Positions 61,686 through 64,000 of a stretch of 64,000 bases of DNA are shown one piece after another. Origin of the DNA: Nocardia sp. SYP-A9097 (GTDB lineage: Bacteria; Actinomycetota; Actinomycetes; Mycobacteriales; Mycobacteriaceae); NCBI RefSeq assembly GCF_009649815.1, contig NZ_WJIC01000001.1:434001-498000 (forward strand), in the 5' to 3' direction. A program made the translations under genes and the position numbers. Within the stretch, counting starts at the first letter, position 1. Every line of letters starts with the position of its first letter. A model generated the notes under the pieces. The model searched no databases. It was not told the DNA's origin and worked only from the letters and a program-made list of their open reading frames with translations.

Positions 61686-62858
61686 CTACTCCGCGATGCG
61701 GGAGGTGCGGCTGTCGGCTGCGCCGCTGGTCTCGACTCGCATGGGCGCGGCCTCGAGTTCGGCGGGGACGTCCTCGGGCACCGCTGCGGTGATGAGGACC
61801 TGTTCGGCTTCGGCCGCTACCGCCGCCAGTGCGGTGCGGCGGCGGCGATCCAATTCGGCGAACACGTCATCGAGGATGAGTACCGGATCGGTGCCCGCCG
61901 TGCGCAGCAGTTCGAACGCGCCCAGGCGCAAAGCCAGTGCGAAGGACCAGGATTCGCCGTGACTGGCGAAACCCTTCGCGGGCGCGGAACCCAGCATCAG
62001 ATCCAGATCGTCGCGGTGCGGGCCGACCAGGCAGACCCCGCGCTCGAGCTCCTTCTGCCGCGCATTCGCCAACTCGCGCAACAGGATCGCCTCCAGATCG
62101 GCGTCGTCGTCGAGCTGTGGAGTACGCGCCGGATCGAGCAATTCCGGTGGCAGATAACCACTTCGGTACACGATGGAGGCCGGCCGCGACTCCGGCGCAA
62201 TCGATCCATAGGCCTGTGCGAGATGTGGATAAAGTTCGTGCACCAGTCGCAGTCGTTGCGCCAGCAGCACCGCGCCGTGCGCGGCGAGATGCCCGTCCCA
62301 CACATCGAGGGTGCTCAACTCCGCCCCGCGCCCACCCGAACGGGCCAGTCGCCCAGCGGTTTTCAACAGCGCCGAGCGCTGCCGCAGCACCTTGTCGTAA
62401 TCCGCGCGCACACCCGCCAGGCGCGGCAGTCGCGCGGTACCGAGCTCATCGAGGAAGCGCCTGCGCTCGGACGGATCCCCGCGCACCAGCGACAGATCCT
62501 CCGGCGCGAACAACACCGTCTGCAGAATCCCCAGGATCTCGCGCGGCCGCCGCACCGGCGAGCGATTGATCTGCGCGCGATTGGCGACGCCCTGATTGAG
62601 CTCCATATCCACGCGCAACTCACGGCCGGTATTCACCACCGTCGCACCGATACGAGCCTTCTGCGCGCCGATCCGGATCAGCGGGGCATCGGCGGAGACC
62701 CGATGCGAGCCGAGGGTGGACAGATACCCCACGGCCTCGATCAGATTCGTCTTGCCATTGCCGTTGGACCCGAGGAAAACCGTTCGGCCGGGCGGTAATT
62801 CGAGCTCGGCGGCTTCCCAGGACCGGAAATCGCGCAGCGACAGGGTGCGCACATACAT
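61686..62858 (-). CDS. recF: DNA replication and repair protein RecF
   Basis: 390 aa from ATG 62858 ([15 protein letters not shown]). An SMC-like ATPase with Walker [10 protein letters not shown] (about 31-39) and Walker [13 protein letters not shown] near the C-terminus; [21 protein letters not shown] is a family motif. RecF loads RecA at gaps. It contains a perfect DnaA box (TGTGGATAA, 62224-62232). Lies between dnaN and dciA. Confidence 0.96.
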   Translation of the reverse strand: MYVRTLSLRDFRSWEAAELELPPGRTVFLGSNGNGKTNLIEAVGYLSTLGSHRVSADAPLIRIGAQKARIGATVVNTGRELRVDMELNQGVANRAQINRSPVRRPREILGILQTVLFAPEDLSLVRGDPSERRRFLDELGTARLPRLAGVRADYDKVLRQRSALLKTAGRLARSGGRGAELSTLDVWDGHLAAHGAVLLAQRLRLVHELYPHLAQAYGSIAPESRPASIVYRSGYLPPELLDPARTPQLDDDADLEAILLRELANARQKELERGVCLVGPHRDDLDLMLGSAPAKGFASHGESWSFALALRLGAFELLRTAGTDPVLILDDVFAELDRRRRTALAAVAAEAEQVLITAAVPEDVPAELEAAPMRVETSGAADSRTSRIAE

Positions 62859-63027
62859 CCGGCTAGCCCACCCTGCCCTTCGACCTGGGGAAAACATTCG
62901 TAGAACTGGGGATGCCCCAGCCCGTGCAGCGAAAAAACCCGGCGGCGGGGGATGAAACCCCAACGCGCACCGAGTTTTTCACAGCTTTGTCAACACTGTG
63001 CACAGTGTTTCGCCGACCTGTGCTTGA

Positions 63028-64000
63028 TCAGCCCGGCAGGCGCACCGGCATCAGCAGGTAGATGTAGCTGCTGGCCAGCGCCGCGAACGCACCCGAATCC
63101 AGCTGTGCCGGATCCTCTTCCGGTGCGGGCACGAATACGGCCGGACGGCTGGGGGTGGTGAAACCGAAGGTCACCTTGTCGGTGCGCAGCGCGCCCAGAC
63201 CGTCCACCAGGTAGCCCGGGTTGAAGGCGATGGTCAGCGGCTCACCCCGGAAGTCGGCCTCCAGCCACTCCTCGGCGCGACCGGCATCGTCACCACCGGC
63301 CGAGAGCAGCAGGCCCTCTTCGGAGAACTCCATCCGCACCTGGGCGCCGCGCTCGGCCACCAGGGCAACACGTTTGATGGCCTCGACCAGTGCGCTCACC
63401 GAGAGCGTGGCGATGGAGGTGTGCTCCTTGGGGAGCAACTGACGGAACTTGGGGAATTCGGCATCGAGCAGGCGCGTGGTGGTGCGGCGGCCGCCGTTCA
63501 CAATGCCCAGCAGGCCGTCGGAACCGGTACCGAATGCCAGCTGCACTGGCTTGTCGGAGGAGCCGAGCGTCTTACCGGCCTCGGACAGCGTGCGAGCCGG
63601 GACCAGCACCGCGGTCTCCACATCGGCGCGACCCGGATTCCACTCCAGCTCACGCACGGCGAGACGGAAGCGGTCGGTGGCGGCCAGCACGACCTTGGGG
63701 CCCTCGATCTCCACTCGGATACCGGTGAGCATGGGGAGGGTGTCATCGCGGCCCGCGGCGACGGCGACCTGGCCGACCGCCTCGGAGAACAGATCCACCG
63801 CGAGCTCACCGGTTTGGGGAGGAAGTTCGGGAAGCTGGGGATAATCCTCGACCGGCATGGTCGGCAGCGAGAACTTCGCACTGCCGCAGGCGATCAGGAC
63901 GCGCGTGCCGTCGAGGGACACATCGATCGGCTTGTTGGAGAGTGCTTTGGTGATATCGGCCAGCAGGCGGCCGGAGACCAGCACCTGCCCGGGCCCGGCG
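63028..64000 (-). CDS. dnaN: DNA polymerase III beta sliding clamp (partial)
   Basis: The frame runs off the end of the window, so the N-terminal part is missing; about 324 codons are present. It encodes clamp domains 1 (end) to 3: [62 protein letters not shown], and the C-terminal [14 protein letters not shown]. The clamp holds polymerase III on DNA. dnaA should be beyond the right end. Confidence 0.97.
   Translation of the reverse strand, partial: AGPGQVLVSGRLLADITKALSNKPIDVSLDGTRVLIACGSAKFSLPTMPVEDYPQLPELPPQTGELAVDLFSEAVGQVAVAAGRDDTLPMLTGIRVEIEGPKVVLAATDRFRLAVRELEWNPGRADVETAVLVPARTLSEAGKTLGSSDKPVQLAFGTGSDGLLGIVNGGRRTTTRLLDAEFPKFRQLLPKEHTSIATLSVSALVEAIKRVALVAERGAQVRMEFSEEGLLLSAGGDDAGRAEEWLEADFRGEPLTIAFNPGYLVDGLGALRTDKVTFGFTTPSRPAVFVPAPEEDPAQLDSGAFAALASSYIYLLMPVRLPG

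Overview
The window is high-GC actinobacterial chromosome from the Mycobacteriales, most likely a Nocardia or close relative. It has LysX, FhaA/FhaB/PstP/RodA/PbpA/PknA/PknB, CrgA, DciA, a secreted cutinase-family protein and the 6C small RNA, and its gene order matches the left side of a mycobacterial origin region. No plasmid, prophage, IS element or CRISPR array is visible. The right end is the origin-proximal side: dnaN (partial, 64000), recF, dciA, gyrB, gyrA and a DUF3566 gene all run on the minus strand, so dnaA/oriC should lie just past position 64000. Four sequences matching or nearly matching the ParB site GTTYCACGTGRAAC occur at 281, 18473, 24389 and 60861, which fits an origin-proximal centromere domain.

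Layout, left to right. 1-3.1 kb: the end of a membrane protein, then a YcnI-CopC-CopD copper operon and a SRPBCC protein. 3.1-11.8 kb: small membrane proteins, an unusual membrane-anchored Ser/Thr kinase (DFN instead of DFG), an RraA-like protein, an S4 RNA-binding protein, the fused lysyl-phosphatidylglycerol synthase/lysyl-tRNA synthetase LysX, and a histidine phosphatase. 11.9-15.2 kb: secreted proteins (an Asp/His/Arg-rich peptide, a cutinase-family hydrolase, an endoglycoceramidase-like GH5 enzyme) with a 55-bp tandem repeat between them. 15.3-21.6 kb: glutamate synthase gltB-gltD, with 57-bp duplications of the gltB 3' end in the spacer. 21.65-26.7 kb: a 900-bp gene-free stretch, a DUF4407 membrane protein, and a divergent MFS efflux pump/TetR pair with clear operators. 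26.8-33.1 kb: a MoxR-DUF58-DUF4129 cluster with RDD and SpoIIM-like neighbours.

33.7-48.3 kb is the conserved cell-division and signalling block: tRNA-Leu, fhaA, fhaB, pstP, rodA, pbpA, pknA, pknB (mostly overlapping start/stop codons, ending at a strong terminator), then on the other strand a PabA/TrpG-RibD-like reductase-deaminase operon, crgA, a PH-domain protein, a rhomboid protease and ppiA. Compared with my memory of the M. tuberculosis order, the deaminase/reductase genes, glmS, a DrrAB-type ABC exporter, the 6C RNA and a class III adenylate cyclase are inserted into this block. 54.4-54.7 kb holds tRNA-Ala, a 35-codon DLW-type membrane peptide and tRNA-Ile. The gyrase genes follow, separated by a short spacer that looks like a tRNA 3' end.

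Most of the window is conserved housekeeping sequence. I found no wholly new multi-gene system. The parts most worth a second look are the parS set, the 6C RNA, the tRNA-like gyrB-gyrA spacer, the gltB-derived repeats, the DFN kinase, the GH5 enzyme with a Ser/Gly insertion, and the split deaminase/reductase operon with pabA.
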